Assembly (NCBI GenBank): GCA_964389305.1
Contig: CAYMEK010000004.1
Span: 1 to 64,000 of the forward strand
Length of the DNA: 64,000 bases
Direction of reading: 5' to 3'
Source of the DNA: CAYMEK01 sp964389305
Lineage (GTDB): Bacteria; Spirochaetota; Spirochaetia; SZUA-6; DRHE01
Shown here: positions 10,501 through 17,450 of the stretch, piece after piece
Position numbering within the stretch: position 1 is the stretch's first letter
Layout of the letters: the number at the start of each line of letters is the position of its first letter
Notes under the pieces: generated by a model
What the model was told of the DNA's origin: nothing
Database searches by the model: none
What the model saw: the letters and a program-made list of their open reading frames with translations, nothing else
Made by a program: the position numbers and the translations under genes

Positions 10501-10537
10501 AAACCGGGTGCTCGGCCACTTTGATCAGTAGCTTCAC
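7529..10537 (-). CDS. RND efflux pump permease, first subunit
   Basis: A 1002-residue RND transporter starting at GTG 10537, distinct in sequence from the following 968-residue one. TM4 carries GIGMVVDNAIVVLENLYRRK, with the family's conserved aspartate; TM10 shows GTTINTAILLAASF and lacks the AcrB lysine. Two periplasmic loops carry the porter and docking subdomains. Export is expected to run through the HlyD-like adaptor and TolC-like channel encoded upstream in the same operon. The substrate is unknown; lipids, bile-type amphiphiles or drugs are typical for the family. Confidence 0.94.
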   Translation of the reverse strand: MKLLIKVAEHPVSVLMIHLAVLLFGAVSLLKLDIELLPDLTLPQAQIITEYGQIPATEVEQLITLPLENVLSSVQGVKEIHSTSKQGLSSISLRFAWGTEIGQATVEIREKIDSAYPYLPHEVKKPVVFSQEVANEPFMRLAVFPRPGTTFSEVSRIVQKDLKTRLLQIEGVGYLRTVGAPEPEIQVNVDGEKLYTAGIPVSIVAESIGTAVFEYPVGRIVEQEREYLIKADTGIKSLRDLEGVPLQTGKGSAGLTLGDVASVQAGLKKRVSFFHLNGREAIGLFIYKAGGAGTYNASRNLRKNLPPLSRLFARELELVLIEDAADEIRNSISGLLVAIGVGIAAAFSVLFLFFRNRRLPPIVVAAIPLSMAWAMTGLYFFHLSLNLISLTGIALGIGMVVDNAIVVLENLYRRKARSPKDVAEATLHMGSSTFGSTATTLLVFSPILFIPGITGALFRELALAICLMLIASFIISMTLTPALYRLLLFPAADSHISVWKPSRAASCYRRFLSWILDRAYLAPILFAVLLAGGSALFFALPKEILPEIDRGRLRAVVTYKKGTPLEQVALRSKALERRLVELASVSTVYGEAGFDSNSLQDRAASQRDIHILRLGMFLSQRSSLSLSDHQRAISSILQAEGGRFRLQAPESILKQLLGGGEQLTLRLSGPVRPRLLAQARSVIEEAEARYLLAAYQIDTDRESPELVVLLSRDSLAYSDLLPADVLRDLEGSVKGRVVARLETDEVQTDIRVRLHPDQTDRQEDLKRLKIMSRSGFLDLASLGEISSRKGYSEIHRYNRHNAVKIVFYPAPDRREALQSYLASSQNEQSTLVAESALKSNLKEIAVVFGLAVLLMYLVLGAQFGSFRLPILLLLTLPPALTGSLIFLYLFGYSLNISSILGMLILLGTTINTAILLAASFTGNDREGILNGSLSRLVPAVATAATTIIALLPIALNPRPENILQSHTAIAIIGGLLSGTFTSLVFFPALYYLTVGDKKGKKA

Positions 10538-11955
10538 GGGTAATTGACCTGCATCTCGTAGTCCGCAGCCGGGGAATTATCGTAGCTGTCCTTCAGTTCC
10601 GTATCCAGCTTTACAGTAACAATCCCTGTGGACTGCTGCTCTTCCAGGAACCCCGCGATCCGGACAACGGTAATGTCTGGACCGGCCGGTGCCGGGTCCG
10701 GGGGCGGATCGGCGCCGTTCGCTGGATTCACGATGCCGGTAAAGGTTAGTTTCAGGGCGTTCGATTCGAAGGCGAAAGCCTGAAGGAAGGCGCCGGAATC
10801 AATTGCCGCGCCAGCGGCGTGGTGAATGTAGAAGTCGAAGCAGGCATCTGCGCTTTCGGTAATCGAGATCGAATCGTTGAGATGCAGTTCTACAAAGGCT
10901 GTGCTGCCGTCGCGCTTATAGGTAAGCCGGACCACCTCCGGAGGCAGTGACTGGGGACCGTTGATTCGTATTCGATAAGTGCTCTCCAGGACCTCCAACT
11001 CGTACACCTGGTTGTATGCCAGGTACTCTTCGAAGCGGACAGTACAGGAATCGCCGGTAACCGACCAGGCCAGTTCGGCGGGCACGGAGGGGGATAGGGA
11101 TACTATCGACGAGCGTTGCTCATAGGGTACCGGAGCAGTGAAGGTGATGAGCAGCTCTTCATCTTTCTCGATTCCGCTGTTTACCGAGAGAACCTCGACC
11201 GCTTCGATCGTGATGCCGGAATCCACGACCTCTACTGAGACGATCTCGATATCCACGGCTGTGCCGGCCTTAAAGCGGAAGGAATGTTCCTCGGCCAGAT
11301 GGTTTCCTGACAGATCTTCCAGCTCTCTCGTGATCTTCACGTTATACTCTTCGCCGGCCTCGTATTCCTCCAAGGGTGTAAATGTTACGGCGCTGTTGTC
11401 GGCATTCCACGAGAAACTGCCCTGTACTTGTGGAGAGAGCTGGAAGGCCGTATACAAGCTGGATGGGTCGACTGGTTCTGAGAAAGTAATCGTGATCGGT
11501 TCGAACAGGTTCGAAGGATTGGCGCCGTCGGCAGGTGAATGGCCAGCTATGGCCGGCCGGTTTTTTTCGGTACCGGTAAAGAAAGAAAAATGGAACTGCT
11601 CGGCCAGGCAATTCCCAAACAGGTCTTCGGCTTCGGTGGTCAGGACTGCCAGATAGGTCTTATTCTCCTTGAATCCGCTGAAAGGGGTGAAATACAGCGT
11701 TCGCCCTTTCCACCGGTAGCGTCCAGCCAGGTTCTTCTCTTCTTCGCCGAGGCTGAAAGCTTCCTCGGTTGCCGTCCGGTTCATATCCTGGGAAAAGGTA
11801 AGTCGGACATCGCTCACCTCCGCCGCCTCGATCCGCTCCCGGTCCGGTGAATACGAAACCACCTCAGGTGGGCTCATATGCATGAGCTCTTGCACAAATT
11901 TACAGCCGCCGAGAAAGGTCAATCCAGCGGCAAGAATCAATATAGGCTTTCTCAT
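10534..11955 (-). CDS. Ig-like (SbsA/Big_5 type) lipoprotein
   Basis: A 473-residue lipoprotein with signal ILILAAGLTFLGGC. The mature part is built from bacterial Ig-like domains of the SbsA/Big_5 class. Each domain has the VSYSPDRERIEAAEVSDVRLTF or GHSPADGANPSNLFEPITITF type opening, followed by a DVRLTFSQDMNR or ITITFSEPVDPSS strand and a YRWKGRTLYFTP or FSWNADNSAVTFTP strand; at least two to three copies are visible. Such domains are found on surface or periplasmic proteins. The gene sits between the adaptor and pump genes and overlaps both neighbours by 4 bases, so its protein is probably an accessory part of the efflux complex or its cargo system. Confidence 0.85.
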   Translation of the reverse strand: MRKPILILAAGLTFLGGCKFVQELMHMSPPEVVSYSPDRERIEAAEVSDVRLTFSQDMNRTATEEAFSLGEEEKNLAGRYRWKGRTLYFTPFSGFKENKTYLAVLTTEAEDLFGNCLAEQFHFSFFTGTEKNRPAIAGHSPADGANPSNLFEPITITFSEPVDPSSLYTAFQLSPQVQGSFSWNADNSAVTFTPLEEYEAGEEYNVKITRELEDLSGNHLAEEHSFRFKAGTAVDIEIVSVEVVDSGITIEAVEVLSVNSGIEKDEELLITFTAPVPYEQRSSIVSLSPSVPAELAWSVTGDSCTVRFEEYLAYNQVYELEVLESTYRIRINGPQSLPPEVVRLTYKRDGSTAFVELHLNDSISITESADACFDFYIHHAAGAAIDSGAFLQAFAFESNALKLTFTGIVNPANGADPPPDPAPAGPDITVVRIAGFLEEQQSTGIVTVKLDTELKDSYDNSPAADYEMQVNYP

Positions 11956-13424
11956 TCACAGGTCCTCAGCAGCTGCCGGATATCTTCCGTAAGATAGCTG
12001 CCGCCGGAGGTCTTAACGCCTTCCTGCCCGCCTTGTATCTCCAGCAGATAGTACCGCTCCTGGCCCGGCACCGAGGTAAATCCATCGAACTGCACCGAGA
12101 GGACATACTCCGACGGCCAGTCGTATCCGATCACATACGGGCTCCCCTGGGAGCCAAAGGGAACCGTGATGTTGATGCCGTTCTGGGCTACGAGCTTCTC
12201 CTCATCCGAAGAAAAGGGCTCGGAAAAGGTGAAGCGGAAGTAGTAGTCGTAAGGCTCAGAGTCCGGAGAGTCGTCGCCTTCCAGGGCTTGGGCTACAGCG
12301 GTTGTATAGGGAGGTTCGATAGTGAGGGTCGTAGATCGTATGGCTTCGATGGAGGCGATTTCAAGCTTCGGGATCTTCGCAGTGGTCGAGAATCTAACCT
12401 CCCAATCGCAGGTCAGAGGATTGCCCGAGGCGTCGGCTGCCGTTTTTTGAACAACCAGGGTGTATTCGGTTCCCATGTCGTATCCGGATTCCGGAACAAA
12501 AACCAGGTCATTGCGGCTTGGGTCCGAGATATTGGCAATCCACACCTTCACGCCGGTGACTGGGGGAGTAAGCGAAAAGGCCGATCCGGTCTTCTCCTCG
12601 TCCATGGGCTCGGAAAAGACAACCCGGATGGCGTCCAGGTAGGCGATCTCCTGGAGAGAATATCCTCGGGGAGCAAAGAGGCTGTCCCAGCTATTTTCGG
12701 CTGGGAAGGCTTCGACAATCGAGGGCGAATCGGCATCGTCTTCAACGATAAAGTGCTCCTCCACTGCCTCGATCAGCGGAATCCCATGATGGTCGGTAAT
12801 CTCCGTTCCCAACCGAATGGTGTAATCTTGGAGGTTGGCCCAGCCCTCATCCGGCGTCAATGTCGCCACGGCCCCTTCCGGATTCCAGCTGGTCTGATAG
12901 TCGCTGGTTGGAGATAGGGAGAAACCGTCCCAAAAGCTTCCCTGGTCCATGGTCTTGGTGAAGCCGATCACCACCGGCGAATCGGAAGGGACTTTTTCAC
13001 CCCCAGAGGGGGAGATGGAAAGTACCGCTGGCGGCAACTCGCTGTCGCTGCCGTAGTAGAACACGATTTCGTAGTCCAGATCGTAGGGCCTGTCCTTTTT
13101 GTCCTTGATGGTTCCCTGGCAGCGATACAGGTAGCGGCCCCCGTAGATCAGCTCACGATCTGGAACGAAGGTTAGCTTATTTCCGGTCCAGTCGTTGATT
13201 CCCTCGACCTGTCCTTGCGGGCCGCTTATCGAAAAGATCTTCTCCACCGAATAGCGGTCTACCTCGAAGTCGAAATCGATGAAAATTGTATCTTCAGCGC
13301 TTAAAACCTGCCTCTGTTCGGAAGGCGAGGTCCGAATTCCCGAAGTATCTGGAAGAAAAAACAGGCCGCAGCCCAGCAAGGCAACAGCAATTGAAAGCGG
13401 AATAAGGGCGGTCATCCTATTCAT
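11952..13424 (-). CDS. Ig-like (SbsA/Big_5 type) lipoprotein, larger paralogue
   Basis: From ATG 13424 the product has 490 residues and a clear lipoprotein signal (MTALIPLSIAVALLGC). The longer frame starting at 13496 would bury this signal behind 24 residues, so it is rejected. The start overlaps the stop of the adaptor gene by 8 bases (ATGAATAG), which means translational coupling. The mature part repeats the Ig-like pattern (VLSISPSGGEKVPSDSPVVIG, then a FTKTMDQGSF-type strand, then TSWNPEGAVATLTP), with about three to four domains. It is a paralogue of the next gene, so the operon carries a duplicated Ig-like lipoprotein. Confidence 0.85.
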   Translation of the reverse strand: MNRMTALIPLSIAVALLGCGLFFLPDTSGIRTSPSEQRQVLSAEDTIFIDFDFEVDRYSVEKIFSISGPQGQVEGINDWTGNKLTFVPDRELIYGGRYLYRCQGTIKDKKDRPYDLDYEIVFYYGSDSELPPAVLSISPSGGEKVPSDSPVVIGFTKTMDQGSFWDGFSLSPTSDYQTSWNPEGAVATLTPDEGWANLQDYTIRLGTEITDHHGIPLIEAVEEHFIVEDDADSPSIVEAFPAENSWDSLFAPRGYSLQEIAYLDAIRVVFSEPMDEEKTGSAFSLTPPVTGVKVWIANISDPSRNDLVFVPESGYDMGTEYTLVVQKTAADASGNPLTCDWEVRFSTTAKIPKLEIASIEAIRSTTLTIEPPYTTAVAQALEGDDSPDSEPYDYYFRFTFSEPFSSDEEKLVAQNGINITVPFGSQGSPYVIGYDWPSEYVLSVQFDGFTSVPGQERYYLLEIQGGQEGVKTSGGSYLTEDIRQLLRTCE

Positions 13425-14763
13425 CCAGCACCTCAACTTGCATGCCGTTCCGGTAGGCTGGGGATGGCTCCAGAACCACCCGTTCTCCTTTTTCAAGCCC
13501 GGATCGTACCACCACCTTCTCCCCGTAGGCTGAGCCGACCTCGATCGAATGTCGAAACAGGCGACGATTCCGCACCAGGTAGACGTAGCTGCCCCCCTCT
13601 GGCTCCTCGAGTATTGCGCTCTCGGGAATCAGGAACTCCCTGGTCGGCTTGCCGGTTATGATGCGCAGGCGGACAAACATACCCGGAGAAAGCTCTTGTC
13701 CTAGGTTATTCAAAAGGATCCGCACCCGGGCGGTGCGGGTACTGGGATCGATATATGGAGAGATCAGCCGTACTTGTCCCTCCAGCTTGGCCTTGGAACT
13801 GTGCTCAGCCAGGACTATCGCCTTCTGGCCGGATTGGATGCGAGGCAGGTCTTTTTCACTCACGTCGACCTGGATATAAACCGCATCTGTATTGAAGATC
13901 GTAAACAGCGTTTGCTCCGGGGTAGCCTTTTCGCCCAGCTCTGCGTAGCGGACGGCGACTATCCCGGCTATCGGGGCCCGGATGGTGGTCTCCGCCAGCA
14001 GGAGTTCGATCGTTTGCAGGTTGGCCAGGGCGGCGTTCAGCTCAGCCTCCGCCACCTGCCTCTCTGCAGCCAGCATCCTGGTATTCAGCAGGATCAGCAG
14101 CTTTCTCCTTTCCTCCTCGCCGGACGGCACGGCATATCCGGCGTTACGCAGATCCCGGTCCCGGAATCCGATGCGCTGGATCTCCAGCTCTCCCTCTGCC
14201 TGCTCGACCTCGGTCCGGGCGCTCAGATACTGGGTCTTGATACGCTCCAGCTCTTCCCGGGACACGCCCTCCACTTCGAACAGGCGCTGTTTGCTTGCAT
14301 AGGTTGTTTGTATATTCTCGAGCTCGATCCGTTTTTGCTCGAGCTCCGACTCGGCGTTGCGGATCGCGATCAGCTTGGCTTCTACTGCTTTTTCTCCTTC
14401 CTTCAGCTTTTCCTCGGCCAGCCGAAGCTGTGCTCTTTGAGACCCGATGTCCGCCTCCGCTTCCTTTTTCCGAATTAGGAGTCTCCGTCGATCTAGCTGC
14501 GCTAGAATCTGGCCCTTTTCTACTGCCATACCCTCTTCCGCATCCAGCTCTTCGATATTGCCCTCTGTGCTCGGATACACATCGGCCTTGTTCAAATGGG
14601 CAACCGTTCCGTAAGAGCGGTATTCAGGGCTGACCAGCTCCTCGTTGACCACGGCAACCCGGATTTGCTCTACATAGAATGATGCCGGTTCGGGAGATTT
14701 TTCCTGGCAAGAGACGAGAACCATCAGGAGAAGCGGCGGCAACCCGCATATCTTAATCTTCAT
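13417..14763 (-). CDS. RND efflux periplasmic adaptor (HlyD/membrane-fusion family), lipoprotein
   Basis: A 448-residue membrane-fusion protein linking the RND pumps to the TolC-like channel. The signal ends in LLLMVLVSC, so it is lipid-anchored like AcrA. The biotinyl-lipoyl half-motifs appear as VYPSTEGNIEELDAEEGMAV near residues 78-97 and TIRAPIAGIVAVRYAELGE near 260-278. Between them lies a long heptad-rich coiled-coil hairpin (about residues 105-255), longer than in AcrA. The C-terminal part holds the beta-barrel and membrane-proximal domains (GMFVRLRI, LIPESAI, LEKGERVVLEPSPAYRNGM). It overlaps the TolC-like gene upstream by 11 bases. Confidence 0.93.
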   Translation of the reverse strand: MKIKICGLPPLLLMVLVSCQEKSPEPASFYVEQIRVAVVNEELVSPEYRSYGTVAHLNKADVYPSTEGNIEELDAEEGMAVEKGQILAQLDRRRLLIRKKEAEADIGSQRAQLRLAEEKLKEGEKAVEAKLIAIRNAESELEQKRIELENIQTTYASKQRLFEVEGVSREELERIKTQYLSARTEVEQAEGELEIQRIGFRDRDLRNAGYAVPSGEEERRKLLILLNTRMLAAERQVAEAELNAALANLQTIELLLAETTIRAPIAGIVAVRYAELGEKATPEQTLFTIFNTDAVYIQVDVSEKDLPRIQSGQKAIVLAEHSSKAKLEGQVRLISPYIDPSTRTARVRILLNNLGQELSPGMFVRLRIITGKPTREFLIPESAILEEPEGGSYVYLVRNRRLFRHSIEVGSAYGEKVVVRSGLEKGERVVLEPSPAYRNGMQVEVLDE

Positions 14764-16192
14764 CTGTATCCTCTCCCAAGACGAGATACGAATGTGTCTG
14801 GATCAGGCCTGTAATTCCAGCCCGGTGTAGAAGAGCGATTTCGCTGTTGTACAGCTCGACGGCTTTTTCTATGATTTCAATACGCCCTTGGGCAAGTTCT
14901 ATTTGATCGCTGACCAGATCGACTCGCTTGAGCTCACCTAGCTCGACTCGGAGCTTCTCCACCTCTAAACGTGCTTTCCCTATGGTATACTTTTTACGCA
15001 GCAGCTCCAGTGTATTTTTCCTATTACGGATGGAGACGAGGCTCTCCTCCAGTTCAAAGGCCAGCTCTGTTTCGAGCTGTTGCAGCTCTGCTCCAGCTCT
15101 GGATAGTTCGAGCCGGGCGATTTTAATTGAATAGAGCGCTTCCAGGTTTTCCGCCGCTGCGGTATTTATCGAAATCCCCCGGGATCGCTCCTTGGGATTG
15201 TTCGTTCCTAACGTTGCAGAGCTGGAGATGGGAGTCACGGGCAGGTCGAAATCAAGATCCAATCCGAGGCTGAAACCGGGCTGGTAGAGAGGAAGACTTT
15301 CTCCGGCCATGCTGAGCTCCAGGTTGGCGGTTATTTCCGGCAACCAGGCCCGCTTGCTGGCTTGCCAGTTCTCGCGGCATTTCACCAGCTGGAGTCTTTT
15401 CTCCATGAAATCAACATTATTGCGTCTGGCACTCTGCAAATAACGTTCCGCCTGGTCTTCGACCGGTTCCCGGAGCGATATAAATCCTGCGTACTGCTCA
15501 TTGAGTCGTCCGGCAGGACGTGGGGGACTGTGCCTCGGATATCCCAGAAGGCGGCAATAGTCGTACAGAAGCAATCGCTCCTGTTGGGCCGTCTCCTCCA
15601 GTTCGATTTCCAGATCGGCGATCTGTAAGCGGATGTCCAAGAGATCCAGCTCGGTGATTATTCCAAGCTGATACTCCTCTTCGGCGATGAGGAGTTGCTT
15701 CCTGGCATTGACGTACGTATCCTGCTGTATCTCCTTCTTCAACCTGAACTTCAAGATATCGGTGTATATTCCGATGACGGAAAAGATGAGATCTTCTTTT
15801 TCGACCTGTATAGCCATGGCGTTGATCTGGAGTTGATGCCGCTGATGGCGGTGGCTGCGAGCGAGCTTGCCGCCGTCGTAGAGAAGCTGCCTGAGACCTA
15901 GGGAGGCTTTCCTGAGCCTGGAGTCGGGGCTGTCATAGCTGACCGAATCGCTCTGGGTGTAGCCCAGGGTCAGGCTGGGTAAGAACCGACGGATCTCCAG
16001 CTTGTACCGTTCTCGTGCCAGTCGCTGATCGAAGCCAAGATAGCGTAGCTCTTTGCTCCGTTCGAGAGCAATGCGGATGGAGGTTTCGAGGTCGAGTGCC
16101 GGAGCCGGAGATTGCGGAGTGTTTGACTCCGGGATCGTGAGAACGGAACTCCCGCCCATCAAGAGCAGAACAAGGCAACACCTGAGCTTCAT
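14753..16192 (-). CDS. TolC-family outer-membrane efflux protein
   Basis: A 479-residue outer-membrane channel protein with an N-terminal signal (RCCLVLLLMGGSSVLT) and the family's two repeated halves. Each half has long amphipathic helices (ALERSKELRYLGFDQRLARERY; NNVDFMEKRLQLVKCRENWQASKRAWLPEI) and a strand section (FLPSLTLGYTQSD; PGFSLGLDLDFDLPV). It is the exit duct of the tripartite pump encoded in this operon. The ATG at 16192 overlaps the stop of the small lipoprotein gene. Confidence 0.92.
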   Translation of the reverse strand: MKLRCCLVLLLMGGSSVLTIPESNTPQSPAPALDLETSIRIALERSKELRYLGFDQRLARERYKLEIRRFLPSLTLGYTQSDSVSYDSPDSRLRKASLGLRQLLYDGGKLARSHRHQRHQLQINAMAIQVEKEDLIFSVIGIYTDILKFRLKKEIQQDTYVNARKQLLIAEEEYQLGIITELDLLDIRLQIADLEIELEETAQQERLLLYDYCRLLGYPRHSPPRPAGRLNEQYAGFISLREPVEDQAERYLQSARRNNVDFMEKRLQLVKCRENWQASKRAWLPEITANLELSMAGESLPLYQPGFSLGLDLDFDLPVTPISSSATLGTNNPKERSRGISINTAAAENLEALYSIKIARLELSRAGAELQQLETELAFELEESLVSIRNRKNTLELLRKKYTIGKARLEVEKLRVELGELKRVDLVSDQIELAQGRIEIIEKAVELYNSEIALLHRAGITGLIQTHSYLVLGEDTDED

Positions 16193-16647
16193 CGGTAGAT
16201 TGTCTTATAAGCCTTCTCCAGAATTTGATACAGGTACTTGTAGGACGAGATCGAGTTGGCTGTCTCCTCTGCGAGAATGAAGATAAAGTCCGGGGTCTTT
16301 TCTGTAGGTTTACTCAAGGATACCTTCAGGCTTATCGAATTGAGGCTTTCGAAGTCCTTGATGATAGGGTTCTCTTTTAGGACTATGACAGCCTGATAAG
16401 GAGACGAGTCCGGGAGAGTGTCCTTTTGGTATTTGGAGTTCAGCAGCTCGAGAATCGACAGGGCATTGGACTTGACGAGCTCCGCATCCAGATCCCTTGA
16501 TACTTCGAGACTCTTCAAAATGAGGGGGCTTGATCCTATCTGTTCTTTCGCTTCTTCATCATAATAGACATCGACGATTCTTGAGTCCTTGAGCAGTGCA
16601 CAGGTACTCAACACGAACAGAAACAGCAACAGACCGACGTATTTCAA
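16189..16647 (-). CDS. Small lipoprotein of the efflux operon
   Basis: A 152-residue protein with signal KYVGLLLFLFVLSTC, hence a lipoprotein. The mature part looks alpha/beta (segments DAELVKSNALSILELLNSKY, YQAVIVLKENPIIKDF, NSISLKVSLSK and a closing helix SYKYLYQILEKAYKTIYR). I do not recognise a family. A similarly sized periplasmic lipoprotein with strand-helix pattern can act as an assembly or partner protein of the outer-membrane channel, but this is guesswork. Both ends overlap neighbours by 4 bases, so it is made in step with them. Confidence 0.8.
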   Translation of the reverse strand: MKYVGLLLFLFVLSTCALLKDSRIVDVYYDEEAKEQIGSSPLILKSLEVSRDLDAELVKSNALSILELLNSKYQKDTLPDSSPYQAVIVLKENPIIKDFESLNSISLKVSLSKPTEKTPDFIFILAEETANSISSYKYLYQILEKAYKTIYR

Positions 16648-17297
16648 GGCTTCTCCTCCTCTTCTAATTGAATACGTAGAGAGCTCAGTGGCTCATAGAG
16701 GCTGCTATCCGGATCTAGATAGGACAGAGCAGTATCCAACTCCCCCTTGGCCTTGGTCACCATGCCGAATGTACGGTAGATCTCGAACAGCTCGAGATGA
16801 GCTTCGGCCATTCTGTCTTTGAAGAGGCCGGCCTTCTCCAGCAGCTCGATGGCCGTGGCGAAGTCCCCCGAGGCTCTCCGAACCTTCGCCAGCAGCAAGA
16901 GCAGCTCGGGATCATCCGAACTGAGGGAGAGAGCCTGCTCAAGCCACGGCTCTGCTTCTCCCGCCTGCGACTGCAGAAGGTAGAGGCGGGAGAGCCATTT
17001 AACGGAATCGATATGGCTGGGATTGGAAACCAGGACTTCCCGCCAGGCGCTCTCTGCCGAGGCATATTCCTCCTTAAAAAAATAGACCTTACCCAGCATG
17101 AAGGTGTTGTTCCAGAAGCGGGGGGCCTCCTCCCGGATTGCGCGCAATCGCTTTTCGGCCTGGTCAAGTTCCCCGGCAAGGTATAGGGATTTCGCCTCGG
17201 TGTAGCGGTCCAGAAGAACCTGGTCGACCTTGGCCGGCCTGCAGGCGGTCGGAAGCAGGGAACAAACACAAAGCAGGAGAAGCGGAAAATACCTCAT
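16644..17297 (-). CDS. TPR-repeat lipoprotein, first gene of the efflux operon
   Basis: The 217-residue product from ATG 17297 starts with a lipoprotein signal (YFPLLLLCVCSLLPTAC). Earlier in-frame starts (TTG 17330, ATG 17312) add a charged or polar head and are less likely. The mature chain contains at least four TPR-type helix pairs, e.g. AKSLYLAGELDQAEKRLRAI, GKVYFFKEEYASAESAWREV, SRLYLLQSQAGEAEPWLEQA and AKVRRASGDFATAIELLEKA. A protein-docking role is likely. No ribosome site is seen at 17297; together with the -10 element a few bases upstream this suggests a leaderless or very short-leader message. Confidence 0.85.
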   Translation of the reverse strand: MRYFPLLLLCVCSLLPTACRPAKVDQVLLDRYTEAKSLYLAGELDQAEKRLRAIREEAPRFWNNTFMLGKVYFFKEEYASAESAWREVLVSNPSHIDSVKWLSRLYLLQSQAGEAEPWLEQALSLSSDDPELLLLLAKVRRASGDFATAIELLEKAGLFKDRMAEAHLELFEIYRTFGMVTKAKGELDTALSYLDPDSSLYEPLSSLRIQLEEEEKP

Positions 17298-17310
17298 GGT
17301 ATTTTTGTAC

Positions 17311-17319
17311 ATTATATCA
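17311..17319 (-). promoter_or_regulatory. Candidate extended -10 element for the efflux operon
   Basis: On the minus strand the bases read TGATATAAT, an extended -10 (TG-N-TATAAT) with a perfect hexamer. No good -35 lies 16-18 bases upstream. Transcription would begin close to 17304, only about 7 bases before the preferred ATG. Confidence 0.4.
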
Positions 17320-17379
17320 TTGTAAGTCAAAATTAATAGTTAATATATTTATAGATATAAATGAAATTCTTAAAAAAAT

Positions 17380-17408
17380 TTGACAACCGCCCTTCTGTAC
17401 ACCAGAAT
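17380..17408 (+). promoter_or_regulatory. Promoter of the giant exported protein gene
   Basis: A perfect TTGACA (17380-17385) is followed by 17 bases and CAGAAT (17403-17408, four of six consensus positions). The region is AT-rich compared with its surroundings. A strong AGAGGAGGAAGGG ribosome site sits immediately before ATG 17451. Confidence 0.6.
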
Positions 17409-17450
17409 AGATAGAAAAAGCCCGCCGGCCGTATCGAAGAGGAGGAAGGG

